64,000 bases of DNA. Source: Burkholderiales bacterium (GTDB taxonomy: Bacteria > Pseudomonadota > Gammaproteobacteria > Burkholderiales > SG8-41). This document shows, piece after piece, positions 25,978 to 34,983 of the stretch. The first letter of the stretch is position 1; each line of letters opens with the position of its first letter. The notes under the pieces are model-generated. The model was not told the origin of the DNA and did not search any database. It worked only from the letters and a program-made list of their open reading frames with translations. The stretch is from NCBI GenBank assembly GCA_019744975.1, contig JAIETP010000014.1, forward strand, positions 186,001 to 250,000. Direction: 5' to 3'. Made by a program: the position numbers and the translations under genes.

Positions 25978-26838
25978 ATGAGCGACATTGTTTACCTGAA
26001 CGGCGAATTCATGCCGATCGAAAAAGCATACATTCCCGTGCTCGACCGCGGCTTCATTTTCGGCGACGGTGTGTATGAAGTGATCCCGGCGTATTCGAAA
26101 CATCCCTTCCGCCTCGCCGAACACCTGCGGCGGCTGCAGCACAGCCTTGACAAGGTGCGGATCACCAACCCGCACAGCGACGCTGAATGGAGCCGCCTGA
26201 CCGGCGAAATCCTGCAACGCAATGCCGGCGACGATCAGTCGGTGTACCTGCAGGTCACGCGCGGCGTCGCCAAACGCGACCATGCCTTTCCAAAGGGCGT
26301 GAAACCCACCGTGTTCATGATGAGCACGCCGCTGGTCACGCCCGCCCCGGCGCTGGTCGAATCCGGCGTTGCCTGCATCACCGCGCAGGATCACCGCTGG
26401 CTCAACTGCGACATCAAATCGGTGTCGCTGCTCGGCAACTGCATGCTGCGCCAGTTGTCGGCGGACGCGGGCGCCGCCGAGACCATCCTGTTCCGCGACG
26501 GCCAGCTGACGGAGGCCTCGGCCAGCAATGTGTTCGTCGTCAAGGACGGCGTGGTGCTGGCCCCCCCCAAGGACAATCTGGTGCTGCCGGGCATCACCTA
26601 TGATGTGGTGATCGAAATCGCCCGCGCCCGCGAATTTGAGATCGAGGTACGGCCGGTCAGCGAAGCCGAGGTGCGCAGCGCCGATGAAATCTGGGTGACC
26701 TCGTCGACCAAGGAGGTGCTGGCGGTAACCACCCTGGACGGCAAACCCGTCGGCGACGGCAAACCCGGCCTGCTGTTCCGGCGCATGCACGCGCTGTATC
26801 AGTCATTCAAAAAAGACCAGATGAGAACGGCGGCGTGA
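25978..26838 (+). CDS. dat: D-amino-acid aminotransferase (class IV PLP enzyme)
   Basis: This 286-residue fold-type IV aminotransferase has the N-terminal VYLNGEFMPIEKAYIPVLDRG motif, the PLP Lys in CDIKSVSLLGN and the EASASNVFVV phosphate-site segment. It interconverts D-alanine and D-glutamate with their oxo acids. The family includes branched-chain and 4-amino-4-deoxychorismate enzymes; position between dacC and ybeD favours the D-amino-acid type. It overlaps the next gene by four bases (GTGA). Confidence 0.92.
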   Translation: MSDIVYLNGEFMPIEKAYIPVLDRGFIFGDGVYEVIPAYSKHPFRLAEHLRRLQHSLDKVRITNPHSDAEWSRLTGEILQRNAGDDQSVYLQVTRGVAKRDHAFPKGVKPTVFMMSTPLVTPAPALVESGVACITAQDHRWLNCDIKSVSLLGNCMLRQLSADAGAAETILFRDGQLTEASASNVFVVKDGVVLAPPKDNLVLPGITYDVVIEIARAREFEIEVRPVSEAEVRSADEIWVTSSTKEVLAVTTLDGKPVGDGKPGLLFRRMHALYQSFKKDQMRTAA

Positions 26839-27119
26839 CTGCGACACCACCCGCCACCCCCGAGCCGTCGCTGATCGAATATCCCAGCGATTTCCCGCTG
26901 AAAATACTCGGCCACACCCGGCCCGGATTCGCGCAGGAAGTGCTCAAAGTGGTGAAACGGCACGCGCCCGATTTTAACGATACGACCATGGAAATGAGGC
27001 CCAGCAAGAAGGGCAAGTACCTCAGCTTGACCTGCGTGATCCGCGCCACCTCGCGCGAACAGCTCGATGCCTTGTATCAGGAGTTGTGCGACCTGCCGCA
27101 AGTCGTCATGGTGCTGTAG
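26835..27119 (+). CDS. ybeD: YbeD/DUF493 family protein
   Basis: This 94-residue ACT-like small protein contains FPLKILGHTRPGFAQEVLKVVKRHAPDF and the C-terminal LPQVVMVL strand of the DUF493 family. Such proteins sit between dat or dacA and lipB and have been linked to control of lipoate enzymes. The GTG start overlaps the dat stop. The stop codon TAG uses the first G of repeat copy B, so the element was placed exactly at the end of the gene. lipB, its usual next neighbour, is displaced by about 1.5 kb. Confidence 0.92.
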   Translation: MTATPPATPEPSLIEYPSDFPLKILGHTRPGFAQEVLKVVKRHAPDFNDTTMEMRPSKKGKYLSLTCVIRATSREQLDALYQELCDLPQVVMVL

Positions 27120-27385
27120 GGCCTGTTAACCATCATTTCATGAGTGCGACGGCGACGATTTGGCCTCAGGGCTAGGAGCGTCGAGCGCCGTTTGCCCGTT
27201 GGCAAACAAGCGAAGGCGCGACAACGCACTGGGGCCAAATCGTCCCGTCCCTCCGGGTTGAGGCCAAAATCGCCACTGGCTGCGTTGCTTGCCTTGCCCA
27301 TATTCTCGATATGAGCGGCGGCAATCGCCTTGCCACTGCCGATTTTGGCCACAACGCATCTCACGAAATGATGGTTAACAGGCCC
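27119..27385. repeat. 267-bp structured repeat element, copy B
   Basis: The same length and architecture as 21344-21610 but inverted, with terminal GGGCCTGTTAACCAT repeats. The long hairpin is closed by GTTGAGGCCAAAATCG (27257-27272) against 27340-27355, and a second apex reads GTTTGCC-CGTT-GGCAAAC (27190-27207). TA flanks it on both sides, which would fit a TA target duplication. In copy A one stem pair is T-A where copy B has C-G, a compensatory change. Its right end supplies the last residues and stop codon of the minus-strand gene at 27375. Confidence 0.9.
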
Positions 27386-27998
27386 TAGTCTTTTTCAGCC
27401 GGCTCAGTTGCCAATCGTGCCGGCGGCCCAGCGCCAGCAGCGCGAGTACCGCCCCGGTCAGCGCCATGAACATGTCCCACTGCGTGTCCCAGACATCACC
27501 TTGGGTGCCGAGGAATTCGTCGGCGCCGGCGCCGATCGCCACCGCCGCCCACCACTCGATCAGTTCGTAGAACGCACTGATCGCCAGCGCCACGCAGATC
27601 ACAAGAAAGTTGAGAATTTTCCGGCCTTCGATGCGAAACACCCGCAACAACAACTCGCGGGCGACCATCGCCGGTACAAAACCCTGCGCCAGGTGCCCGA
27701 TCCGGTCGTAGGGATTGCGCTCGAACCCGAGCATTTCCTGCAACCAGAAGCCAAGGGGAACGCGGGCATAGGTATAGGCGCCGCCGTAAATCAGGATCAG
27801 GCCGTGGATCGCGATCAGCACGTAGACCAGCGTCGTCAAAGGCAAACGGTTACGCGTGGCAATCAGTATCGGCGCCGCGATCAACACCGGCAGCACCTCC
27901 ATGAACCAGGTCAGCCGGTCGTAAGGCGAAATGCCTGAAGCAATCAGCGCCAGCGCCCAGATTGCGCAAATGACCGTCAGTGTGCGATCGGCCGGCAT
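27375..27998 (-). CDS. DUF2238/YjdF-like membrane protein
   Basis: This 207-residue polytopic membrane protein has about six hydrophobic segments and the acidic motifs YDRIGHLAQGFVPAMVAREL and FYELIEWWAAVAIGAGADEFLGTQGDVWDTQWDM, which I associate with the DUF2238 family. The function is unknown. The final Arg-Ala-Cys and TAA come from the end of repeat copy B. The gene is convergent with ybeD and, with the next gene, interrupts the normal ybeD-lipB neighbourhood. Confidence 0.82.
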   Translation of the reverse strand: MPADRTLTVICAIWALALIASGISPYDRLTWFMEVLPVLIAAPILIATRNRLPLTTLVYVLIAIHGLILIYGGAYTYARVPLGFWLQEMLGFERNPYDRIGHLAQGFVPAMVARELLLRVFRIEGRKILNFLVICVALAISAFYELIEWWAAVAIGAGADEFLGTQGDVWDTQWDMFMALTGAVLALLALGRRHDWQLSRLKKTRAC

Positions 27999-28030
27999 CA
28001 GGCGGTGGCTGCAACGCGGGACATGGACGC

Positions 28031-28531
28031 TTATTTCGGTAACTTGCGTTTGCGCAGTTCGCGCAATTCGTCGGCGTAATCCTTGTGGAAATCCGAACCC
28101 GAACCCGTCAGGTAATTGCGGAAATCAGCGCAGACCTGCTCAATACCGTCGCGCGGTTGCGCCAGGATCTGGTCGCGATTTTCAGTGCGGTACTCGAGTA
28201 TTGATCCTTCATATTTGCCGACGTTGCGCATATACTCTTTTTCGTCCTTCGACGCGCCGCGGATCATCAGCGTCAGTCTCGCATCAAGTTCGTTCAGCAG
28301 CGCCTTGTGGCGGGCCTGCCAGGCGGCATAGGCTTTTTCGCCGGCTTTCGCCTGCGCCGGCAAGGCCTGGTCACAGGCTTCACGCAGCGCCAGCAGGCGC
28401 TGGTGGGCAAAATAGATCCTGCTCAGATTGGCGCCGTAATCGCCGGAACTTTCCGCCGCCGCCACCGGCAAGCCGGCGGACAACACCGCGCACAGCAACA
28501 CTTTTCCCAGAACGTCGACACGCACCGTCAT
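28031..28531 (-). CDS. Exported hypothetical protein
   Basis: This 166-residue protein has a signal peptide (VLLCAVLSAGLPVAAAES) and a mostly helical, charged mature part (QAKAGEKAYAAWQARHKALLNELDARL and KDYADELRELRKRKLPK). Two Cys lie at ACDQ and VCADF. No enzyme motif is visible and I do not recognise the family. It is 32 bases upstream of the DUF2238 gene on the same strand, so the two may form an operon. The divergent lipB promoter must lie in the 86 bases beyond its start. Confidence 0.7.
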   Translation of the reverse strand: MTVRVDVLGKVLLCAVLSAGLPVAAAESSGDYGANLSRIYFAHQRLLALREACDQALPAQAKAGEKAYAAWQARHKALLNELDARLTLMIRGASKDEKEYMRNVGKYEGSILEYRTENRDQILAQPRDGIEQVCADFRNYLTGSGSDFHKDYADELRELRKRKLPK

Positions 28532-28617
28532 CTCCTGATCGTCTTATAATGCGGTCTGATTATCCATCATTCTGCGGGCGCGGTGCCCGTGCAGTGCCCA
28601 TCTACAGGGTTAGCCTG

Positions 28618-29280
28618 GTGTCCCGACTTTCTACAACACCATTTTCCTCAGCTCCGGTTTCGATTGCCGCCGAACCGCCGGTCGTGCGCCGGCCCGGACT
28701 GGTGCCGTACGTGCCGACCTGGGAACGGATGCGCGAGTTCACGCTGGCGCGCACCGATCAAACCCCCGATGAACTGTGGCTGCTCGAACATCCGCCGGTG
28801 TACACCGTCGGCATCGCCGGCAAAACCGAACACTGGCCGCGTATCGACAACGGCATTCCGGTGGTGCGCGTTGATCGCGGCGGACAGATCACCTATCACG
28901 GCCCGGGCCAGCTGGTGGCCTACCTGCTGCTCGACATGCGTCGTCGCGGGCTGACCATCCGGCCGCTGGTGCGGCTGATGGAACAGGCGGTGATCAAGCT
29001 GCTCGCTGATTACGGCATCGAAGCGCAGGGCCGCAACGACGCGCCCGGCGTGTATGTCGGTGCCGCCAAAATCGCCGCGCTGGGCCTGCGCGTCAAAAAC
29101 GGCTGTTGTTATCACGGCCTCGCATTGAACGTGGATGTCGACCTCGATCCGTTCCACGCCATCAACCCCTGCGGTTATGCCGGACTCGAAGTCACCAGTA
29201 CACGGCGCCTGGGCATTACCGACAGCAAAGAGCTGATCGCTGCCCGCCTCATCCAGCACCTCCAAGACGCATTAAAATGA
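28618..29280 (+). CDS. lipB: Octanoyl-[ACP]:protein N-octanoyltransferase LipB
   Basis: This 220-residue enzyme moves the octanoyl group from ACP to lipoyl domains. It shows [19 protein letters not shown], the substrate loop [20 protein letters not shown], the [19 protein letters not shown] segment with the catalytic Lys, and the acyl-Cys region NPCGYAG. I chose GTG 28618, because [20 protein letters not shown] before the first ATG still matches the family. It overlaps lipA as ATGA. It normally follows ybeD directly. Confidence 0.92.
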   Translation: MSRLSTTPFSSAPVSIAAEPPVVRRPGLVPYVPTWERMREFTLARTDQTPDELWLLEHPPVYTVGIAGKTEHWPRIDNGIPVVRVDRGGQITYHGPGQLVAYLLLDMRRRGLTIRPLVRLMEQAVIKLLADYGIEAQGRNDAPGVYVGAAKIAALGLRVKNGCCYHGLALNVDVDLDPFHAINPCGYAGLEVTSTRRLGITDSKELIAARLIQHLQDALK

Positions 29281-30212
29281 ACACCGACGAAAAACAGAAG
29301 GGCCGCGCCAAAACCGCGCGCATCCCGATCAAGATCGTCCCGGTCACGCCGCTGAAAAAGCCGGACTGGATCCGCGTGCGGCTGGGCAACAGCGAACGTT
29401 TCCAGGAAATCAAGCAGATCCTGCGCGAGCAGAAACTGCATACCGTGTGCGAAGAAGCCTCCTGCCCGAACATCGGTGAATGTTTCGGCAAGGGCACGGC
29501 AACCTTCATGATCCTCGGCGACCTGTGCACGCGACGCTGCCCGTTCTGCGACGTCGCCCACGGCCGGCCGAAACCGCCGGACGTTGATGAACCGCGGCAC
29601 CTCGCCGAAACCATCGCCGCGCTGAAACTGAAGTACGTGGTCATCACGAGCGTCGACCGCGATGATCTGCGCGACGGCGGCGCGCAGCATTTCAAGGACT
29701 GCATCCGCGCGGTGCGCGAACTCTCGCCGCAAACCCGCATCGAAATCCTGGTGCCGGATTTCCGTGGCCGCCTTGATGTGGCGTTGGACATCCTGTCAGC
29801 CTGCCCGCCGGACGTGATGAACCACAATCTCGAAACCGTGCCGCGACTCTACAAACAGGCGCGGCCCGGTTCCGATTACGCGCACTCGCTAAAGCTGCTG
29901 AAGGATTTCAAGGCGCGTTTCCCGCACATTCCAGCGAAGTCGGGCCTGATGGTCGGACTGGGCGAGACCGATGAGGAAATTCTTCAGGTCATGCGCGACC
30001 TGCGGGCACACGACGTCGACATGCTGACCATCGGCCAGTACCTGCAGCCCTCGGCGCACCACCTGCCGGTGCTGCGTTACGTCGAACCGGCGATTTTTGA
30101 CATGTATGCCGCGGAAGCGGAGCGCATGGGCTTCAACCATGCCGCCAGCGGACCGCTGGTGCGCTCCTCGTACCACGCCGACCAGCAGGCGCATGATGCG
30201 GGGGTGGTTTAA
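29277..30212 (+). CDS. lipA: Lipoyl synthase LipA
   Basis: This 311-residue radical-SAM enzyme inserts two sulfurs into protein-bound octanoate. It has the auxiliary cluster motif [12 protein letters not shown], the radical-SAM motif CTRRCPFC, and the C-terminal family ending [13 protein letters not shown] with the conserved Arg-Ser-Ser. The GLGETDEE loop and [14 protein letters not shown] segments are typical. It is coupled to lipB by a four-base overlap. Lipoyl targets such as LpdA (53451) are encoded in the same window. Confidence 0.96.
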   Translation: MNTDEKQKGRAKTARIPIKIVPVTPLKKPDWIRVRLGNSERFQEIKQILREQKLHTVCEEASCPNIGECFGKGTATFMILGDLCTRRCPFCDVAHGRPKPPDVDEPRHLAETIAALKLKYVVITSVDRDDLRDGGAQHFKDCIRAVRELSPQTRIEILVPDFRGRLDVALDILSACPPDVMNHNLETVPRLYKQARPGSDYAHSLKLLKDFKARFPHIPAKSGLMVGLGETDEEILQVMRDLRAHDVDMLTIGQYLQPSAHHLPVLRYVEPAIFDMYAAEAERMGFNHAASGPLVRSSYHADQQAHDAGVV

Positions 30213-30222
30213 GAGCAGGGCT

Positions 30223-30297
30223 TTTACAGGATATACAAGATAAAACCGGAACGCGGTTTGCACCCTTAATCCTGCATATCCTGTCCATCCTGTTAAA
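30223..30297. repeat. ACAGGAT-word hairpin repeat after lipA
   Basis: The left arm TTTACAGGATATACAAGAT can fold on the right arm ATCCTGCATATCCTGT, followed by CCATCCTGTTAAA. The word ACAGGAT or its complement occurs four times. The element lies between convergent lipA and the tlpA-like gene and may act as a bidirectional terminator. Confidence 0.6.
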
Positions 30298-30314
30298 TGC
30301 CTTGCCCTTTGTAA

Positions 30315-30818
30315 CTAAGTTTCTTTAAGTTTTTCTTCCAGCAGGGCATGCAGCTTGGCGAAATCCGGTTCGCCCAAGATGCGCATCACCAGCTTGCCCT
30401 GCTTGTCGATGATGAAGGTCGTCGGCGTCAGCTTCACTTCACCGAAGGCCTTGGCGAGGACGCCCATCGGGTCCAGCGCCACCTTGAACGGCAGTTTGTT
30501 TTTTTCGGTGTAATTCAGCACGTAATTGGGCGGATCGTGTTTCATCGCCACCGCGATGGTTTCGAAGCCCTGTGCCCGGTACTTGTTGTAGGTGGCCGTG
30601 ATGTCAGGCATTTCCTTGACGCAGGTCGCGCAGTCGGTTGCCCAGAAATTGACCAGCACCACCTTGCCGCGCAAATCGGCCATGGTAATTTTTTCGCCCT
30701 GCAGCGAAATGAAGGTAACCAGCGGCGCCGCCGGTTTGGCGCTCCAGATCGCAAACCCGGCAAATGCCAGCACACCGGCAACAACCACGGTTAGAATAAG
30801 GTTTCTGGATTTCAACAT
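30315..30818 (-). CDS. TlpA-like thioredoxin-fold membrane-anchored protein
   Basis: This 167-residue protein has an N-terminal anchor (LILTVVVAGVLAFAGFAIW) and a thioredoxin domain of the AhpC/TSA-Redoxin type with the active site WATDCATCVKEMP and the cis-Pro motif TPTTFIID. It probably acts as a periplasmic thiol reductant, for example in cytochrome c maturation, but no ccm genes are nearby. Length is typical. It is convergent with lipA. Confidence 0.88.
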   Translation of the reverse strand: MLKSRNLILTVVVAGVLAFAGFAIWSAKPAAPLVTFISLQGEKITMADLRGKVVLVNFWATDCATCVKEMPDITATYNKYRAQGFETIAVAMKHDPPNYVLNYTEKNKLPFKVALDPMGVLAKAFGEVKLTPTTFIIDKQGKLVMRILGEPDFAKLHALLEEKLKET

Positions 30819-30848
30819 GCGGCCCGACCGCGGTGAGGAGTTTTGGAC

Positions 30849-31571
30849 ATGAACATTATGATCTTCAACAGGATGTATATTCTGAGAGTTCTGCTGGCCG
30901 CTGTCATTATTTCCGTCACCACCCCGCTCATCACTTCACCGGCCATTGCGGGGATTGCCGACATCAGCAATGCCGATGCCAGCAATGGTTTGAGGCAGGC
31001 ATTGACCGATGGTTCCGCCGCCGCGGTAAAACTGCTGGGGGCGGAAAACGGTTATTTCGGCAACGCCAAGGTCAAAATCCCGCTGCCGCCCAGTCTGCAG
31101 AAGGTTGAAGGCGCCATGCGCATGATGGGCATGAAAAAGCAGGCCGATGAACTGGTGCTGTCGATGAACCGGGCAGCCGAGGCCGCGGCGCCGGAAGCCC
31201 GGCAGCTGCTGACCGATGCCGTCAAAAAGATGTCGGTGCAGGACGCCAAGGGCATACTCACCGGCGGCGACACCGCTGCCACGGAATATTTCAAACGCAC
31301 CACGCAGGCGCAGCTGACCCAGCGTTTCCTGCCCATTGTCAAAAAAGCCACCGACCGCGTCGGCCTCGCCCAGCAATACAACAACCTGGCCGGTCAAGGC
31401 GTGAAACTGGGTGTGGTCAAGCAGGATGACGCGTCGATCGAAACTTACGTCACGCGCAAGGCCTTGGACGGCCTGTACCTGATGATCGCCGAGCAGGAAA
31501 AATCCTTTCGTACCGATCCGGTGGGCGCCAGCAGCAGCATCGTCAAGAAGGTGTTCGGCGCGCTGCGTTGA
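30849..31571 (+). CDS. DUF4197 domain-containing exported protein
   Basis: This 240-residue protein has a signal peptide (LRVLLAAVIISVTTPLITSPAIAG) and the helical DUF4197 body: ASNGLRQALTDGSAAAVKLL, then GYFGNAKVKIPLPPSLQKVE, and MSVQDAKGILTGGDTAATEYFK. The function of the family is unknown. I chose ATG 30849 with GAGGAG eight bases upstream; TTG 30843 is possible. It ends 39 bases before convergent polA. Confidence 0.85.
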   Translation: MNIMIFNRMYILRVLLAAVIISVTTPLITSPAIAGIADISNADASNGLRQALTDGSAAAVKLLGAENGYFGNAKVKIPLPPSLQKVEGAMRMMGMKKQADELVLSMNRAAEAAAPEARQLLTDAVKKMSVQDAKGILTGGDTAATEYFKRTTQAQLTQRFLPIVKKATDRVGLAQQYNNLAGQGVKLGVVKQDDASIETYVTRKALDGLYLMIAEQEKSFRTDPVGASSSIVKKVFGALR

Positions 31572-31577
31572 TCCGCC

Positions 31578-31593
31578 GCGGGCATCAGCCCGC
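31578..31593. terminator. Small hairpin between DUF4197 gene and polA
   Basis: GCGGGC-ATCA-GCCCGC forms a perfect 6-bp stem in the 38-base convergent gap. It has no T run, so any terminator activity would be weak or Rho-assisted. Confidence 0.35.
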
Positions 31594-31609
31594 CCTTAAT
31601 GCATTCGCT

Positions 31610-34336
31610 TTAATGCGCTTTATCCCAGTTCGGACCGCTGCCGATTTCCACCAGCAGCGGCACCGCCAGTTGCGCAACCCCTGCCATCAGACGCGCAAGG
31701 CCGGTCTTGATGGTTTCAAGCTCCGCATCGGGCACCTCCAGCACCAGTTCGTCGTGCACCTGCATGATCAGTTTTGACGCGAGTTTTTGTTCGATCAACC
31801 AGTGCTGCACGGCAATCATCGCGAGTTTGATCAGGTCCGCCGCCGTGCCCTGCATCGGCGCATTGATCGCCGCGCGTTCGGCGCCTTGGCGGCGCGCCTG
31901 GTTGCTGCCGCGGATTTCCGGCAGCCACAAGCGGCGGCCGAACACGGTTTCGACATAACCCTGCTCCCGCGCCTGCTCGCGGGTGATACGCATGTATTCG
32001 GCAACACCCGGGTAACGCTGGAAATAACGATCCATGTACTGTTGCGCCGCCGAACGCTCGATGTCGAGCTGGCGCGCAAGGCCGAACGCCGACATGCCAT
32101 AGATCAAGCCGAAGTTGATGACCTTGGCGTAACGCCGCTGCTCGTTGTCCACGGTTTGCGGCGTGAGGCCGAAAATCTCCGCGGCGGTCGCACGATGGAT
32201 GTCCTCGCCGGCGGCGAAAGCCTTCAACAGACTTTCGTCGCGCGAGATATGCGCCATGATGCGCAATTCGATCTGTGAATAGTCGGCGGAAACAATGTGG
32301 CTGCCGGACGGCGCGATGAAGGCTTCGCGGATGCGCCGGCCTTCCGCGGTGCGGATGGGTATGTTCTGCAGATTGGGATCGGTGCTCGCCAATCGTCCCG
32401 TTACCGCCGTCGCCTGGCCGTAACTGGTATGTACACGGCCGGTGTTGCGGTTGACCATCAGCGGCAATTTGTCGGTGTAGGTCGATTTCAGCTTCGCCAG
32501 GCCGCGGTATTCGAGGATCAGTTTCGGCAAGGGATGATCGAGCGCCAGCTCCGCCAGCGATTCCTCGTCGGTGGACGGCGCACCACCGGGGGTTTTTTTG
32601 ACCGGCTTCAGACCCTGCTTGTCGAACAGGATTTCCTGGATCTGTTTCGGTGAACTGAGGTTGAACGGTTGCCCCGCCTGTTCATGCGCACTTTTTTCGA
32701 TATCGATCATCTTGGCGCCGAACTCGGCCGACAGTTCCGCCAGCAGTTTGCTGTCGATCAGCACGCCGTTACGTTCCATCGCATACAACACCGGCATCGC
32801 CGGCATCTCGATGTCGGCATAGATATGGTTCAGTTTTTGGTCGGCGACGATGCGCGGATGCAGTGCCTGGTGCAGTTGCAGCGTGATATCTGCATCTTCG
32901 GCGGCGTAATTGGAGGCGAGCTCGACAGCCACCTGTTCAAAACCGATGCGTTTTGCGCCTTTACCCGTAACTTCGTCATAACTTATTGTTTTTATTGATA
33001 AAATTCTCTGCGCCATGGAATCCATGTCATGCCGCTGATGGCTTTCCAGCACATAGGATTCGAGCAGCGTGTCATGCCGGACACCGGCGACGCGCACACC
33101 GTAATTGGCAAACACATGCATGTCGTATTTGATGTGCTGACCGAGTTTTGCGCGCTGCGGATTTTCCAGCCAGGGTTTCAATTTGGTTAGCACAACATCA
33201 CGTGACAACTGTTCGGGTGCGCCAGCGTAAACATGACCGACGGGTATGTACGCGGCATGACCCGGTTCCACTGAAAGCGAGATTCCCACCAGCTCCGCAG
33301 CCATCGCATCGAGACTGGTGGTTTCGGTATCGACTGCGGTCAGCGGCGCGGCTTCAATACGTGCCAGCCATTGCGCCAGTGCGTCGTCAGTGGTCACGGT
33401 TTCATAATGCCGTTCATATTGCGGCGCGGCCGGAATCACCGCGGCAGCCGGTATATCCGTATTGGCAGCAACCGCAGGCGCCTCGGCAGCACCGCCATCC
33501 AGCTCACGCCGCCAGGTCCGGAATTCGAAGCGCTCAAACAGCTCGGCGAGTTTAGTCTTGTCCTGTTCCTGCGGCGCCAGATCCTGCATCTGCACCGGCA
33601 GTTCGACATCGCATTTGATGGTCAGCAGCGCCTGCGCCCGCGGCAGCCAGTCCAGCGATTGACGCAAATTTTCCCCAACCGCACCACTGATGTCGGGCGC
33701 GTTTTTGATGATGTTGTCCAGCGTGCCGTACTGGGTCAGCCATTTCACCGCGGTTTTCGGCCCGACCTTGGGCACCCCCGGCACGTTGTCCACGCTGTCA
33801 CCGATCAGCGTCAGGTAATCAATCATGCGCTCGGGTGGCACACCGAATTTTTTCTCGACGCCGGCAATGTCGAGGACTTCATTGGACATGGTGTTGACCA
33901 GCGTAATCTGAGCCGACACCAGTTGCGTGATGTCCTTGTCCCCGGTGGAAATCACCACGCGCATCCCCGCCTGTTCGGCCTGCCGCGCCAGTGTGCCTAT
34001 CACGTCGTCGGCCTCGACGCCGCCGACTTCCAGCAGCGGCCAGCCCATTGCGACAATCGCCTCCTTCAGCGGGCCGATCTGCGATGCCAGTTCATCGGGC
34101 ATCGCCGGGCGGTTGGCCTTGTATTCGGCGTAGAGGTCGTCGCGGAAGGTTCTGCCCTTGGCATCGAACACGCAGGCGCTGTATTCGGCCGGCACCTCCT
34201 TGTGCAGCTTGCGCAGCATGTTGAGCACGCCATAAATGGCGTTGGTGGGTTCACCGCGGCTGGTGCTCAGCTCGCGTATCGCATGGAACGCACGGTAAAG
34301 ATAGGACGATCCATCGACGAGGAGCAGGGTTTTCAT
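31610..34336 (-). CDS. polA: DNA polymerase I
   Basis: This 908-residue protein has all three domains. The 5'-3' exonuclease is at 1-290 (LLLVDGSSYLYRAFHA, GDKDITQLV, SDNVPGVPKVG). The 3'-5' exonuclease is around residue 340 with the acidic motif DTETTSLD, so proofreading looks intact. The polymerase domain has motif A DYSQIELRIMAHIS (about 690), the O-helix RRYAKVINFGLIYG and motif C VHDELVLEV (about 864). It fills gaps in repair and removes RNA primers. An AT-rich patch at about 32978-33004 encodes the normal LSIKTISYDEV segment. It is convergent with the DUF4197 gene. Confidence 0.97.
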   Translation of the reverse strand: MKTLLLVDGSSYLYRAFHAIRELSTSRGEPTNAIYGVLNMLRKLHKEVPAEYSACVFDAKGRTFRDDLYAEYKANRPAMPDELASQIGPLKEAIVAMGWPLLEVGGVEADDVIGTLARQAEQAGMRVVISTGDKDITQLVSAQITLVNTMSNEVLDIAGVEKKFGVPPERMIDYLTLIGDSVDNVPGVPKVGPKTAVKWLTQYGTLDNIIKNAPDISGAVGENLRQSLDWLPRAQALLTIKCDVELPVQMQDLAPQEQDKTKLAELFERFEFRTWRRELDGGAAEAPAVAANTDIPAAAVIPAAPQYERHYETVTTDDALAQWLARIEAAPLTAVDTETTSLDAMAAELVGISLSVEPGHAAYIPVGHVYAGAPEQLSRDVVLTKLKPWLENPQRAKLGQHIKYDMHVFANYGVRVAGVRHDTLLESYVLESHQRHDMDSMAQRILSIKTISYDEVTGKGAKRIGFEQVAVELASNYAAEDADITLQLHQALHPRIVADQKLNHIYADIEMPAMPVLYAMERNGVLIDSKLLAELSAEFGAKMIDIEKSAHEQAGQPFNLSSPKQIQEILFDKQGLKPVKKTPGGAPSTDEESLAELALDHPLPKLILEYRGLAKLKSTYTDKLPLMVNRNTGRVHTSYGQATAVTGRLASTDPNLQNIPIRTAEGRRIREAFIAPSGSHIVSADYSQIELRIMAHISRDESLLKAFAAGEDIHRATAAEIFGLTPQTVDNEQRRYAKVINFGLIYGMSAFGLARQLDIERSAAQQYMDRYFQRYPGVAEYMRITREQAREQGYVETVFGRRLWLPEIRGSNQARRQGAERAAINAPMQGTAADLIKLAMIAVQHWLIEQKLASKLIMQVHDELVLEVPDAELETIKTGLARLMAGVAQLAVPLLVEIGSGPNWDKAH

Positions 34337-34492
34337 GCGGGGCCCGGTAAGTCAGTCGCAGCGATGCCGTGTTGCCGCTGCGTGCAGCCGGAATTATCGC
34401 AGAGTTATCGCAAAACTCGCGCGGCGCCCCTGTCGCGTTCGCTTTCAAAACGCCGGCGAAAGCCGGATAATGGAAAAGACTGGAGCCCCGAC

Positions 34493-34891
34493 ATGCGACA
34501 TGCACTGACCCTGAACCTGAGCCTTTTAGCCGCTGCTGCAGCCCTTGCGCTGACTGGAGTCTCACAAAATGCGATCGCGCTGGATGTGATCGCACAAGCG
34601 GCCCCGGCGCAGAAAAAACCCGCCGCGCAGCCGATTCCGGAGCCGCCCCCGCCGCCCCCCGGATTTGAGCTCGATCCGGCGGCGGAGCCGCAGGTAACCA
34701 TCCGCAAACGCGGCGAGGACACGGTCGAGGAATACCGCATCGCCGGCAAGCTCTACATGATGAAGGTCACGCCGGCCGGCGGCGGGCCCTCGTATTACCT
34801 GATCGATGAACGCGGTGACGGCAAATTCGCGCGCCAGGAAGGACCGGGAACCGGCGTCCGGCCACCGATGTGGGTGATCCATTCCTGGTAA
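34493..34891 (+). CDS. DUF2782 domain-containing exported protein
   Basis: This 132-residue protein has a signal peptide (LTLNLSLLAAAAALALTGVSQ), a Pro-rich linker and the DUF2782 core EPQVTIRKRGEDTVEEYRIAGKLYMMKVTP, then SYYLIDERGDGKF, ending in PMWVIHSW. ATG 34493 is preceded by GGAG. The family is found between polA and thrB in betaproteobacteria; its function is unknown. Confidence 0.88.
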   Translation: MRHALTLNLSLLAAAAALALTGVSQNAIALDVIAQAAPAQKKPAAQPIPEPPPPPPGFELDPAAEPQVTIRKRGEDTVEEYRIAGKLYMMKVTPAGGGPSYYLIDERGDGKFARQEGPGTGVRPPMWVIHSW

Positions 34892-34979
34892 TTGGTGACT
34901 GGTAAATGGTAATTGGCAAAGCGCGTGTATCCCCAAGGGGTTTCACCAGTCACCAATTACCCTTTACCAGTCACCACTA
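34892..34979. repeat. Word-repeat hairpin between the DUF2782 gene and thrB
   Basis: ATTGGTGACTGGT (left) pairs perfectly with ACCAGTCACCAAT (right) across a loop of about 38 bases. The loop and flanks repeat the words GGTAATTGG and TTACCAGT. It occupies nearly the whole gap. Confidence 0.65.
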
Positions 34980-34983
34980 AGCA

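Noticed and set aside
27931-28617. Upstream extension of the lipB reading frame
   Set aside because: The extension overlaps a minus-strand signal-peptide gene and has no family similarity; GTG 28618 gives a normal LipB.
32978-33004. AT-rich patch in polA as an inserted repeat
   Set aside because: It encodes the conserved LSIKTISYDEV segment of DNA polymerase I, so coding constraint explains it; it is listed only as a weak relative of the AT-rich motif.
33371-34492. Long upstream extension of the DUF2782 frame
   Set aside because: Antisense to polA; ATG 34493 with GGAG upstream and a signal peptide is clearly the start.
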